From positions 124,001 through 188,000 of the forward strand of contig NZ_LYMM01000001.1 in NCBI RefSeq assembly GCF_002896965.1: 64,000 nt of DNA. Direction: 5' to 3'. Shown here one piece after another: positions 36,913 through 46,088 of the stretch (position 1 is the first letter of the stretch; the number at the start of each line of letters is the position of its first letter). Both the position numbers and the translations under genes were made by a program. Under the pieces are notes generated by a model that worked only from the letters and a program-made list of their open reading frames with translations, had not been told where the DNA came from and made no database searches. This stretch comes from Novosphingobium guangzhouense (GTDB lineage Bacteria > Pseudomonadota > Alphaproteobacteria > Sphingomonadales > Sphingomonadaceae).

Positions 36913-37782
36913 ATGAACTCGCTCCCCATCGCCAAGCGGATTGGCATCGTTGGAACTGGCCGCGTCGCACGAGCCTTCGCACTTGCCCTGCGCGGCCGAT
37001 CGGCCGCGCCCATCATGCTGTGGGGCCGATCACCTCAGCGCGTGGCGCAAGTATCGGGCGAGGTGGCGCAATGCACCGCGGCCGATACTCTGAACATGCT
37101 GACTGCCGCTTGCGATCTGATCGTCATCGCCATTGCCGACGGCGCTATTGCGGGGATAGTCGCGGCGATGAAGCAAGCGCCGCCAAAGCCGGGGGCTTTC
37201 GTCTGTCACGTAAGTGGCGGCAGCGGCATTGCCCCTCTCGTTGATCTGCAAAGTACCGAGGTGCTGACTGCGGCAGTGCATCCTGCGATGACCTTCACCG
37301 GAAACCCCGCATTCGAGGTCAGCCGGATGGCTGAGGCGTGCTTTGCCGTGACCGCCTCCTCCGACCGCGCCATGGCCATCAGCCTTGCTCTTGTGGATGC
37401 CCTTGGCGGCAAAGCCGTCGAAGTCACCGAAGATCATCGGCCGCTGTATCACGCCGCATTGTGTCACGCCGCCAACCATCTGGTTACCCTTGTTGCCGGG
37501 GCAAGTCAGGCATTGACAGCGGCGGGTGTCACCGATCCCGGCACCTTCCTGGCGCCGCTGGTTCGTGCCGCGCTGGAAAACACGCTGGAGCAAGGCATCG
37601 CTGCGCTTTCAGGACCGGTGTTGAGAGGCGATGCGGACACCATACGCAGCCATTTGCACGCGATCGCGCATGATGTCCCTTCCCTCATGGCGCCCTACAA
37701 GGCCATGGCGCAAGCCACGCTCCACGGCCTTGGCGAAGTACCGGGACAACGGCGCGAAGAGCTGAAGTCTCTCCTTGACTAG
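36913..37782 (+). CDS. DUF2520 Rossmann-fold oxidoreductase-like protein
   Basis: A 289-aa protein with an N-terminal NAD(P)-binding fold (RIGIVGTGRVARAFALAL, GxGxxA) and the all-helical C-terminal DUF2520 domain (YHAALCHAANHLVTL, then the late ALSGPVLRGDADTIRSHL). It resembles ketopantoate or pyrroline-carboxylate reductases, but no substrate is known. The gene ends by overlapping the convergent antiporter gene by four bases. Confidence 0.88.
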   Translation: MNSLPIAKRIGIVGTGRVARAFALALRGRSAAPIMLWGRSPQRVAQVSGEVAQCTAADTLNMLTAACDLIVIAIADGAIAGIVAAMKQAPPKPGAFVCHVSGGSGIAPLVDLQSTEVLTAAVHPAMTFTGNPAFEVSRMAEACFAVTASSDRAMAISLALVDALGGKAVEVTEDHRPLYHAALCHAANHLVTLVAGASQALTAAGVTDPGTFLAPLVRAALENTLEQGIAALSGPVLRGDADTIRSHLHAIAHDVPSLMAPYKAMAQATLHGLGEVPGQRREELKSLLD

Positions 37783-39425
37783 TGACTTGCCCCTGCGTTG
37801 GAAAAGCGGGCCTCCGAAAGATCCAGTTCACGGGTCAGCTTTTGCGCAATCGAACTGCTGATCCTGCGTCCGCGCAGCATCTGGGACAATGCCGCGCGCT
37901 CCGCCTTGACACCGACGAGGCGGAACTCCCGGGCCAGGTTGTCCGAAGCTCGCGGTGCACCCGATTGGCGCTCGCTCAGACCTTCGATACGCTCGCGGTA
38001 CAGGTTCATGATCTGGCCGCCGGCATCGGAATATACGTCCGCCGCTCCATGCGTCTCTGCAAGCGCATGCTGATGCCGCTCGATGGCGCGAATGGCCGCT
38101 TCAGCCACTTCGATGCGAACGGAATCCTCTTCAGCCTGCCGGGCCGGCTCGGCGGGCATCGCCAGACCTTTAAGCAGGATCGGCAACACCAGCGTGGCGA
38201 GAACAAGCGAGACGATGATGACCCCGGCGGCCAGGAAAATGGCAAGATCGCGTGCCGGGAACGGGCTTCCGTCGTTAAGTGCAAGCGGCAGCGTCAGGAC
38301 ACCTGCCAGGGTGATGGCACCGCGCACGCCCGCTACGGACGTAGCCGCGATAAGGCGCCAGTCCGGCGTCTTCGTACCGTCACCACGGCGCGCACCGCGC
38401 AGGATCGTCAGTTTGAGTGATGCCCAGACCCACGCGAAGCGCAAGGTCGCAAGCCCGGCAACGATCACGAGAATGTACACTGCCAGCCACCAGGCCTGCG
38501 TATGGCCGGTCACCGCCACGGTTTCGCGCGCACCGGCAAGAATTCCAGGCAATTGCTCGCCCAGCAGAACGAAGATGATGCCGTTCAAGGTGAACTGGAT
38601 CATGTCCCACACCGAATTGCGGCGCATGCGCGTCGCGGCCAGCGCCTGGCGCGATATCTCTGCGTAAGTCATTGTCACGCCGGCACTTACTGCTGCAAGA
38701 ATGCCGGATGCATGGACATGCTCCGCCAGCAGGTAGGATCCGAACGGGATCAGCAGGCTGACGAGGATTTGCGAGCCGGTATCCTCGCCCCAGCGCTTCG
38801 TGACCCACGCCTTCGCGCGCGTTACCACCAGCGTCACCACGACGCCGATGACGAGGCCGGCGCCGGCGACCCACAGGAAATTGAGCGCTGCGCTGCTTGC
38901 CGAAAACGTACCGGTCAGCGCGGCCGCCACTGCGAAGCGCAGACAAACGAGGCCGGATGCATCGTTAAGCAGCGATTCACCCTCCAGAATGTGCATCATT
39001 CGCTTGGGGATCGGCACTCGGGCAGCGATGGCAGAGACCGCGATCGGGTCTGTGGGGGAAACCACAGCAGCCAGCGCAAATGCCACGGCAAGCGGCATCG
39101 ATGGTATCATCCAGTGGATCAGGAACCCCATCCCGATAACGGTGATGAGGACCAGTCCAAGAGCAAGCTCGACTACGGTTGAAGCATCCTTGAACAGTTC
39201 ATCCTTAGGAATACGCCATCCGTCAAGAAACAGCAGCGGCGGCAAGAACAGGAAAAGGAAAAGTTCAGGATCCAGATCGACCCGGTGCGACGTGGACAAT
39301 CCGATCACTCCGCCCAGCACGATCTGCACCAGTGGCGTGGGCACGGAGAATGGCAGCATCCTCGCAACGGCACCGCTGACGACTACCGCCAGCAGCAGAA
39401 AAAGTACAATCGAAACTGTCTCCAA
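37779..39425 (-). CDS. CPA1-family Na+/H+ antiporter
   Basis: A 548-aa antiporter with about 12 helices in the first 400 residues (VVSPTDPIAVSAIAA and EGESLLNDASGLV, the latter with the Asn-Asp pair of the ion site) and a soluble helical C-terminus of about 130 residues. The start is a TTG at 39425 with GGGAG nine bases upstream; there is no ATG before helix 1. It should exchange Na+ or K+ for protons in pH and salt homeostasis. It is convergent with the DUF2520 gene and divergent from a second CPA1-type gene. Confidence 0.88.
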   Translation of the reverse strand: METVSIVLFLLLAVVVSGAVARMLPFSVPTPLVQIVLGGVIGLSTSHRVDLDPELFLFLFLPPLLFLDGWRIPKDELFKDASTVVELALGLVLITVIGMGFLIHWMIPSMPLAVAFALAAVVSPTDPIAVSAIAARVPIPKRMMHILEGESLLNDASGLVCLRFAVAAALTGTFSASSAALNFLWVAGAGLVIGVVVTLVVTRAKAWVTKRWGEDTGSQILVSLLIPFGSYLLAEHVHASGILAAVSAGVTMTYAEISRQALAATRMRRNSVWDMIQFTLNGIIFVLLGEQLPGILAGARETVAVTGHTQAWWLAVYILVIVAGLATLRFAWVWASLKLTILRGARRGDGTKTPDWRLIAATSVAGVRGAITLAGVLTLPLALNDGSPFPARDLAIFLAAGVIIVSLVLATLVLPILLKGLAMPAEPARQAEEDSVRIEVAEAAIRAIERHQHALAETHGAADVYSDAGGQIMNLYRERIEGLSERQSGAPRASDNLAREFRLVGVKAERAALSQMLRGRRISSSIAQKLTRELDLSEARFSNAGASH

Positions 39426-39719
39426 AACTTAACTCCCTATGACTTGGCGGGACCAGTCTAGGGGGCAGAATGCCCGTGGGGCAACCCGGCAATTGCAAAG
39501 AAAGCAACATTCTTTGACCCCGAACCCTTCTTCCGGGTGCACGCAGGCGGTACACAACGGCACCTAACGCTACCCTACCGACACCCACCGCACCTCCACC
39601 ATCTTGCACCCTCTGAAACGACGTGCAGACCTGGCACCTGATACCGAAGGGCATATCGTTCCGTGCAAAAATCCAGATCAACGGTTACTTTTGCCCTTTC
39701 GAGGGGTTACCCCCTGCCT
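39426..39719. other. Divergent gap between the two antiporter genes
   Basis: About 290 bases with no coding sequence I can support. A short hairpin (AGGGG-TTA-CCCC at 39702-39713) lies just before the plus-strand gene and would pair with its only GA-rich ribosome site. No terminator or clear promoter is seen. Confidence 0.35.
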
Positions 39720-41555
39720 ATGGAGCAAACAGCCCTCGTCTTCGCGCTGATCGGTATCCTCGGGATCGGAGCGCAGTGGATCGCCTGGCGTACCGGCTGG
39801 CCGGCCATCGCGCTGATGCTTGCCGCGGGGGTCATCGCCGGGCCTGTGACCGGGCTGATCGTGCCGGAACATACTTTCGGCGAACTGCTGGAGCCGATGG
39901 TTTCGGTCGCGGTGGCGCTGATCCTGTTCGAAGGCGGGCTCAGCCTCAATTTCCGGGAACTGCGCAAGACCGAAGGGGCGGTCACGCGGCTGATGCTGAT
40001 CGGCATTCCGCTGGGTTGGGTGCTGGGCGCCGTTGCCTGCTATTACGTCGCGGGCCTCGTCTGGCCGGTTGCGATCCTGTTCGCCGGCATCCTTGTGGTG
40101 ACCGGGCCGACGGTGGTGATACCCCTCCTGCGCCAGAGCAACGTAGCCCCGCGGCCCCGCGCGATCCTGAAGTGGGAAGCGATCGTCAACGACCCCTTCG
40201 GCGCGCTCTGTGCCGTCATAACGTATGAATACCTGCGCCGCGTCGACGAAGGCGGCACCCTGCTGTCCGTGGTGGCGGCATTGCTGGGTGCGGCACTGGT
40301 CGCCGGACTGATCGGCTATGCCACGGCCCGCGCGATCGCCTGGGCATTTCCGCGTGGCCATGTGCCCGAATATCTCAAGGCCCCGGTGCTGCTGGTCGCG
40401 GTGATCGGCACGTTCGTGCTGTCCAATCTCATTCAGCAGGAAACCGGGCTGCTTGCCGTCACCGTCATGGGCGTGGCGGTGGCCAACATGCGCCTCGATT
40501 CACTGCGCGATATCCATCCGTTCAAGGAGAACGTGACGGTATTGCTCATCTCCGGCGTCTTCGTGCTGCTTTCGGCTTCGCTCGATTTCGACGTGCTGCG
40601 CCATTTCGAGTGGCGCTTCGTGGGCTTCCTGCTTGCCCTGCTGTTCTTGGTGCGCCCCGCAACGGTGCTGACCGCCCTCGCCTTCAGCAAGATCCCGTGG
40701 AACGAGCGCCTGCTGGTGGCGTGGATCGCGCCGCGCGGTGTCGTGGCCGTTGCGGTTTCGGGCCTGTTCGCTCTGCGGCTTGACCAGCTGGGCTATGGCG
40801 ACGGCAGCATCCTTGTCACCTTGTCGTTCTCGGTCGTCGTGGCGACGATCGTGGCGCACGGTTTCAGCATTCGCCACGTGGCCCGTTGGCTGGGCGTGAT
40901 GGGCGCGCCGCAGAAGGGTCTGCTGATCGTCGGCAGTACGCCGTGGAGCCTGTCGCTTGCTCGCCAGCTCAAGTCGCTGGAACTGCCCGTGATGATTTCG
41001 GACGCCAGCTGGCAGCGCCTTGCCGCACCGCGACAGGCGGGCATCGCCACCTATCACGGCGAAATCCTTGCCGAGACGACCGAGGAGCGCCTCGACCTCA
41101 CGCAGTTCCAGGTGCTTGTCGCCACGACCGAGAACGAGGCTTACAACGCCCTCGTCTGCAGCGAATTCGCGCCGGAAATCGGGCGCGATGCGGTCTACCA
41201 GCTGGGCGGCACCGGGGATGACGAAGACCACCGCAGCCTGCCCGAAGCGCTGCGTGGCCGCGCGATGTTCGCCGCCGGCCACGGCGTAGAAGAGATCATG
41301 GAGCGCGAGACAGCGGGCTGGACCTTCCGCAAGACCCGCATCAGCGAACAGTTCGGCTTCGACGACGCGCGTTCATCGCTGCCGAGCGAGGCGGACATGC
41401 TCTTCGTGCTGCGCAAGGACGGGCGGATACGGTTCTTCACCCATGCCTCGCGGCCAACGCCGCAGGCGGGCGATATCGTCGTATCCTACGGACCGTCGCG
41501 CCATTCCGATCCAGAACCCAACGGCCAGTCCCAGAATAAGGAGGCAACCGCATGA
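39720..41555 (+). CDS. CPA1-family cation/proton antiporter with C-terminal TrkA-N-like domain
   Basis: A 611-aa protein. Residues 1-400 form the antiporter domain (FEGGLSLNFRELRKTEGAVT, TGPTVVIPLLRQ, then WEAIVNDPFGALCAVITYEY with the Asn-Asp pair). Residues from about 405 form a nucleotide-binding-like domain (KGLLIVGSTPWSLSLARQLK and ELPVMISDASW) followed by a TrkA-C-like end (LFVLRKDGRIRFFT). Such RCK-type tails gate K+ or Na+ exchange. The glycine motif is GSTPWS rather than GxGxxG, so ligand binding may be changed. The ATG at 39720 is preceded by GAGGGG, 13 bases away and in a hairpin. An ATGA overlap links it to the OmpA-like gene. Confidence 0.88.
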   Translation: MEQTALVFALIGILGIGAQWIAWRTGWPAIALMLAAGVIAGPVTGLIVPEHTFGELLEPMVSVAVALILFEGGLSLNFRELRKTEGAVTRLMLIGIPLGWVLGAVACYYVAGLVWPVAILFAGILVVTGPTVVIPLLRQSNVAPRPRAILKWEAIVNDPFGALCAVITYEYLRRVDEGGTLLSVVAALLGAALVAGLIGYATARAIAWAFPRGHVPEYLKAPVLLVAVIGTFVLSNLIQQETGLLAVTVMGVAVANMRLDSLRDIHPFKENVTVLLISGVFVLLSASLDFDVLRHFEWRFVGFLLALLFLVRPATVLTALAFSKIPWNERLLVAWIAPRGVVAVAVSGLFALRLDQLGYGDGSILVTLSFSVVVATIVAHGFSIRHVARWLGVMGAPQKGLLIVGSTPWSLSLARQLKSLELPVMISDASWQRLAAPRQAGIATYHGEILAETTEERLDLTQFQVLVATTENEAYNALVCSEFAPEIGRDAVYQLGGTGDDEDHRSLPEALRGRAMFAAGHGVEEIMERETAGWTFRKTRISEQFGFDDARSSLPSEADMLFVLRKDGRIRFFTHASRPTPQAGDIVVSYGPSRHSDPEPNGQSQNKEATA

Positions 41556-42208
41556 GAGGCCTGAAACTGCAAGGCGGAGCCGCCCGCTGGTTATCCGTCA
41601 CCGCGATCGGCCTTGGCATTGCGGCATGCCAACCCGGTGGAAATCCCGCCGACGAGCAGACGGAGGCTGTCGCGGATGCCGCGACCGACGGGTCCGATAT
41701 CGCCGAACCGCAACCGGAAAAGAAGTCGATCATCCGCCCGGAGATCGAACCCACCCCTACCGAGACCCCGGTGCTGGAGCCGGAAACCCTTGTCGTCCCC
41801 TTCCCTGCCAAGGGAGCGCAGCCCGATAGTGCCGGCACGGCGCTGATCGATAACCTGATGACGCACCCGACGTTCCGCACCGGCGGGCCGATCACTATCT
41901 GGGGCCACAGCGATTCCAAGGGATCGGACGCGGACAATCTGGCTGCATCACGCCGCCGGGCAGAAGCGGTGCGCGATTACCTTGTGAAGAAGGGGGTCGC
42001 GAAAGACAGGATCGCCGTCATCGCGCTGGGTGAAGCCCGCCCCATCGCGCCCAACAGGAACCTTGACGGCACAGACGACATGGAAGGCCGCGCCAGGAAC
42101 CGCCGGGTAGAAATCAAGGTCGATATCCCCGCGCCGCCGCCCGTTCAGGCACCAGCCCAGACACCAGCTCAGGCCCCGGCTCAGCAAGCGCCGGAACAGG
42201 GACAGTAA
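41552..42208 (+). CDS. OmpA-family peptidoglycan-associated lipoprotein
   Basis: A 218-aa protein. The signal ends in the lipobox GIAAC, so the Cys should be lipidated. A long acidic, Pro-rich linker (about residues 27-90) precedes an OmpA C-like domain: ITIWGHSDSKGSDADNLAAS, then SRRRAEAVRDYLVKKGV, ALGEARPIAPN and ARNRRVEIKV bear the peptidoglycan-binding residues. A low-complexity Pro-Ala-Gln tail ends the protein. The ATGA overlap with the antiporter gene is unusual company for such a lipoprotein. Confidence 0.88.
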   Translation: MRGLKLQGGAARWLSVTAIGLGIAACQPGGNPADEQTEAVADAATDGSDIAEPQPEKKSIIRPEIEPTPTETPVLEPETLVVPFPAKGAQPDSAGTALIDNLMTHPTFRTGGPITIWGHSDSKGSDADNLAASRRRAEAVRDYLVKKGVAKDRIAVIALGEARPIAPNRNLDGTDDMEGRARNRRVEIKVDIPAPPPVQAPAQTPAQAPAQQAPEQGQ

Positions 42209-42214
42209 GGCTGC

Positions 42215-42688
42215 TCAGACCTGCGGGGCCTCGCCCGCAGGCAGGTGGTCCGGGCCAAGGTTCTTGCGGAACACAGACCGGATCAGCCAGGGCTCCAGAA
42301 TGCGGCCGACGACGTAAAGCGTAGCGAATATGCCCGCAAAAACGAAGGCCGGATTGCGCGATTCCTTCAGCAGCCAGGCGATGCCCAGAAACAGGAACGG
42401 CAAGGCGAAGCAGAACTGCAGTGTCGGGCTGCTGAGGTCGTAGAGCAGCAGCCCGCCATCGGTATCGTCCACCACCCTCAGCGTGCCCCGATTGAACGTG
42501 GCCATCTTGTCCTGCGCGATCGGGTCCTTCTTGGTGAAGGTCAGTGTATCGTCGTCAATCTGGTAGCTGGTTCCGCTCGTCTGGAACAACTGATCGAGCC
42601 GGGCGAAAGCATCTGCGGGAGATTGCCGGAAACCGAGTGCCAGCGATCCCCGAACGCGCCAGATCCGGTCGATGAAAGGAACGTTCAC
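42215..42688 (-). CDS. Hypothetical membrane protein
   Basis: 157 aa from the GTG at 42688, which has GGAG nine bases upstream. Longer in-frame extensions lack a ribosome site. The first 90 residues are soluble (FARLDQLFQTSGTSYQIDDD then TLTFTKKDPIAQDKMATFNR); two membrane helices follow (LQFCFALPFLFLGIAWLL and AFVFAGIFATLYVVGRIL). I do not recognise a named family. It is 106 bases downstream of the sterol-desaturase gene on the same strand. Confidence 0.7.
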   Translation of the reverse strand: MNVPFIDRIWRVRGSLALGFRQSPADAFARLDQLFQTSGTSYQIDDDTLTFTKKDPIAQDKMATFNRGTLRVVDDTDGGLLLYDLSSPTLQFCFALPFLFLGIAWLLKESRNPAFVFAGIFATLYVVGRILEPWLIRSVFRKNLGPDHLPAGEAPQV

Positions 42689-42794
42689 GCAAGGATTCTC
42701 CAGATAATGCTTTAGGGACGCCGGACCCGCTCCATGAAGGTGCAAGGTCCGGCCCACGGGCTCTGCGGCCGCCGGGTAACAAGCGATCCGGCGC

Positions 42795-43784
42795 TTACTC
42801 GGCCGGGATGGCAACCGGCTGGAAGCGGACCTGAACGGCAGACTTCGTCGACTTCCACGCCTCGGTGAAGGGGTAGGTCATCTGCTCACGGATCGACATG
42901 CGGCGCCCGCCTTCCATGCCCAGCACTTCCGCCTCGCCATCGACGCAGGTTCCGAACATGCGGTCGATGAAGATGTATGTGCCCGAATAATTGCTGCGGC
43001 TGGCTTCGAAGTCCTGCGAATGGTGGACGCTGTGATGCTCGGTCGTGTTGAACAGGAAGCGCCACCAGCGCGGCGTGTTGAAGCGCACATTGATATGCTG
43101 GTACGTGCCCACCGCCATGCCGATCGCGCCGGCAAGCAGCACCGCGCGCGGCAGGAAATCGAAGAAGCCGCCGATGCCCAGGCCGATCAGGAACAGCTCA
43201 ACCGGGTTGCCGACCGCGCCCTTGTTGATATTCAGCTGCGTGATGTAGTGGTGGACCGAGTGGGTTAGCCAGAGCGGATACCAGTTGTGCATCCCGCGAT
43301 GCATCCAGTACTGTCCGAAATCGAAGATGAACGATATCAGGAACGCCTGAACAAGCAGGGGCATGTCCTTGAACCAGGCCAGTTTTTCCCATTGGAAGAA
43401 ATGCTGGACGGCTTCGATCATGGCATCGTCGCCGAAATGCTTCCCGGCGTATTTCACCAGCGTATAGCTGATGCCGACATAGAACAGATCGGTGACCAGT
43501 TCCTTCCAGGTAAGGCGCCAGCTATCATGCCGCGGGTTCACCCATTCCAGGCAATAGAGCAAAACCTTGAAGCCGATGCCGATGCCGATCGCGGTCGAAG
43601 CCTTGGCGATGGAATCGGGCGCGTAGAGCCAGAAGGCAACCAGCGCGATCAGGATCGCCGGCTGGAAGTGCGTGAAGACGAATCGTTTAACCGGACCGCC
43701 TTCGACTTTCGGTATGTTTTCCCAGCCAACGGTGACCGGAGACTGTGTACCGATCAACCTTTTACCAACGCGAACTCCGTCCAT
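42795..43784 (-). CDS. Sterol desaturase/fatty acid hydroxylase superfamily membrane protein
   Basis: A 329-aa di-iron membrane oxygenase. The His clusters are HRGMH, HSVHH and HHSVHH, in the order and spacing of the superfamily, between four or five membrane helices. Members hydroxylate or desaturate lipids, carotenoids or sterols; in a sphingomonad, carotenoid or sphingolipid hydroxylation is conceivable. The ATG at 43784 is used. Upstream lies a set of GTAATAC direct repeats. Confidence 0.88.
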   Translation of the reverse strand: MDGVRVGKRLIGTQSPVTVGWENIPKVEGGPVKRFVFTHFQPAILIALVAFWLYAPDSIAKASTAIGIGIGFKVLLYCLEWVNPRHDSWRLTWKELVTDLFYVGISYTLVKYAGKHFGDDAMIEAVQHFFQWEKLAWFKDMPLLVQAFLISFIFDFGQYWMHRGMHNWYPLWLTHSVHHYITQLNINKGAVGNPVELFLIGLGIGGFFDFLPRAVLLAGAIGMAVGTYQHINVRFNTPRWWRFLFNTTEHHSVHHSQDFEASRSNYSGTYIFIDRMFGTCVDGEAEVLGMEGGRRMSIREQMTYPFTEAWKSTKSAVQVRFQPVAIPAE

Positions 43785-43797
43785 ATCGCCTGCCCTC

Positions 43798-43852
43798 GTA
43801 ATACCCAGTTACCCACCTTGGTAATACTAAACTCAGAAATGGTAATACTAAA
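43798..43852. promoter_or_regulatory. Three GTAATAC direct repeats spaced two helical turns apart
   Basis: GTAATAC begins at 43798, 43821 and 43842, spacings of 23 and 21 bases. The last two are part of an exact 13-base repeat TGGTAATACTAAA. They lie just upstream of the sterol-desaturase gene and 160 bases before the AsmA gene, in an AT-rich patch, and look like sites for a regulator binding one face of the helix. Confidence 0.5.
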
Positions 43853-44014
43853 GTTCGGCAGCTGTCTACGCCCTCGTGCAAGAGCCGCAAAATAAACCGC
43901 AAGGGCATCCTGCCCGGCGCGGCGACCGACGCGAAAAGCTGCCATGAACCGGCCCGTCAGGCAACGAGATTGGCGGCCTGCAACCAAACGCGCCTCTCGT
44001 GCGATTTCCAGAAC

Positions 44015-46081
44015 ATGGAAGCACCCGCCGCCATAGAGGCACCCGCGCCAGAGGAGCACTCCGGACGATCGGAACGCCGGCGCTGGCATATCGTGCGCAA
44101 TGTCGCGCTCATCGTGCTGGGCAGCCTTTTCGCCGTATGGCTGATCCTTTTCATCACCAAGGGCCGGTTTTTAAAGCATCCCTTTGAATCGGTGACGAGT
44201 TCGCTGACCGACCGCAAAGTCAGCGTAGGCGGTGATTTCCAGCTCTATTTCGCCCCGCTGCGGATCAAGTTCCTGGCCGAGAAGCTGGAGATTTCCAACC
44301 CCCAATGGGCGAAGGGACGCGCGCTTTTCGCCGCTGGGCGCATCGATGCGCGGATCGCGCCCCTGTCGCTGATATTCGGGCGGCGTCACGTCTATTCGCT
44401 CGATCTTGAGGACGGCGTCGCGAATCTCGAATGGGATGCGGCGCACAGGCGCAACACCTGGACGTTTACCTCCGACGGCGAAGGCAAGCCCTTCGAGATG
44501 CCCCGGATCGATCAGGCGACCATAACCGGCACTCGCTTACGCTACATCGATCCGCAGATGCCGCTACTGGCGAACCTGCTGATCGAGCCGGTTGCCGCCG
44601 CAGATACGCGGATCGGAAAGGCCGTGGGCCTGACCGGCGACGGGCGTTTCCGGGATACGCCGTTTCGCGTCTCCGCACAGTTGCTGTCTCCCGACGCCAG
44701 CATCGCGGGTGGGGAGAACCGGCTTCGCGCAAGGGCGTGGGCCGCAAACAACGTGATCGACGTTTCCGGCACCCTGCCCGCGCTGACCGAATTCGAAGGC
44801 GTGCCGCTCAACGTCGCGGCGCAGGGACGTAACCTTTCCGAACTGCTCTCGATCATCGACGTGGCCATCCCGCAGACACGCCGCTACGCGCTCAAGGCGA
44901 AGCTGGTGAAGGATGCCGACGTCTATCGGTTCACCGGGATGACCGGCACCTTCGGGCAATCCGACCTGTCCGGTCGCTTCACGATCACGAACGCCGAACG
45001 CCTGCGGATGGATGCGGCGCTTGAGACCCGGCGGCTGGACATCATCGATGCCGCGCCGTTCATCGGCTACAACCCCGACACCGTCGCTGCAAAGGGTGCG
45101 GTGGCGGCGGCGGCCGAGACCGGCGCGGGAGGGCAGCGCATACTGCCCGATGCCGCCCTGCCCGTGGAAATGATGCAGCGTTTCGATGCCGGACTGAAGT
45201 GGAAGGTCGGAATAGTGCGGTCGAAGAACGTGCCGATCGCGAATATCGCGCTTACCCTGTCGCTGGACAAGGGCAGGCTGGAGCTGTCCCCCCTGACCTT
45301 CTCCATGGCGCGCGGCGATGTGGCGTCGGATCTGGTCTTCGACACCCGCCAGCGTCCGTCCGCCAACAGCTTCGATATCCGCCTTGCCTCAACCCCGATG
45401 GGGCGCCTGCTGGCCGGATATGGCCTGGCCGATTCCGGCACGACGGGAACGATACACGGCAGGGTGAAGCTGGACGGACGGGGTGACACCATCCACGATT
45501 CACTCGCCTCGTCCAACGGACGGATCGCCTTCGTTATGCCGCAGGGCACGTTGTGGACCCGCAATGCGCAGCTGGCCGAGCTGGACCTCGGCACGTTCGT
45601 ATCGAAGATGTTCCAGGGCAAGCTCAAGAAGCCGATCGAGGTCAACTGCGGTCTTCTGGCCTTCACGGTGCGTGGCGGCGTGGCCGCAGCGGACCCCATC
45701 CTTATCGACACCAGCAAGAACGTGGTGACCGGACGCGGCGGCTTCAGCTTCGACAGCGAGGCGATCGATCTGGCCTTCCGCGCTGACGGGAAGAAGTTCA
45801 GCCTCTTCTCCGGCCAGTCCCCGGTCGGGCTTGGCGGACACTTCGCCGAACCCAGCCTTCAGGTAATCAGCCCGCAACTGCTCGGACGCGCCGGGGCGGG
45901 CCTTGGCCTTGCCGTCATCGCCACTCCGGTCGCGGGGCTGCTTGCCTTTGTCGATCCGGGCGATGCCAAGTCGGCTGCCTGCGGCCCGGTGCTGTCAGGC
46001 GCCCGCGCCAGCGCCCAGCGCACAAGCAAAGGCAAGCCGCGCGACGACTTAGGCAGCGGCAAGTCAGGAAAGATCGACTAG
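44015..46081 (+). CDS. AsmA-family protein
   Basis: A 688-aa envelope protein with one N-terminal helix (NVALIVLGSLFAVWLILFIT) and a long periplasmic beta-groove domain. AsmA landmarks are the early RKVSVGGDFQLYFAPLRIK then ISNPQWAKGR, and the late NVVTGRGGFSFDSEAIDLAF. AsmA/YhdP/TamB-type proteins carry phospholipids between the two membranes. The start at 44015 is the first ATG before the membrane helix. It is monocistronic and divergent from the sterol-desaturase gene. Confidence 0.88.
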   Translation: MEAPAAIEAPAPEEHSGRSERRRWHIVRNVALIVLGSLFAVWLILFITKGRFLKHPFESVTSSLTDRKVSVGGDFQLYFAPLRIKFLAEKLEISNPQWAKGRALFAAGRIDARIAPLSLIFGRRHVYSLDLEDGVANLEWDAAHRRNTWTFTSDGEGKPFEMPRIDQATITGTRLRYIDPQMPLLANLLIEPVAAADTRIGKAVGLTGDGRFRDTPFRVSAQLLSPDASIAGGENRLRARAWAANNVIDVSGTLPALTEFEGVPLNVAAQGRNLSELLSIIDVAIPQTRRYALKAKLVKDADVYRFTGMTGTFGQSDLSGRFTITNAERLRMDAALETRRLDIIDAAPFIGYNPDTVAAKGAVAAAAETGAGGQRILPDAALPVEMMQRFDAGLKWKVGIVRSKNVPIANIALTLSLDKGRLELSPLTFSMARGDVASDLVFDTRQRPSANSFDIRLASTPMGRLLAGYGLADSGTTGTIHGRVKLDGRGDTIHDSLASSNGRIAFVMPQGTLWTRNAQLAELDLGTFVSKMFQGKLKKPIEVNCGLLAFTVRGGVAAADPILIDTSKNVVTGRGGFSFDSEAIDLAFRADGKKFSLFSGQSPVGLGGHFAEPSLQVISPQLLGRAGAGLGLAVIATPVAGLLAFVDPGDAKSAACGPVLSGARASAQRTSKGKPRDDLGSGKSGKID

Positions 46082-46088
46082 GGCCGGC

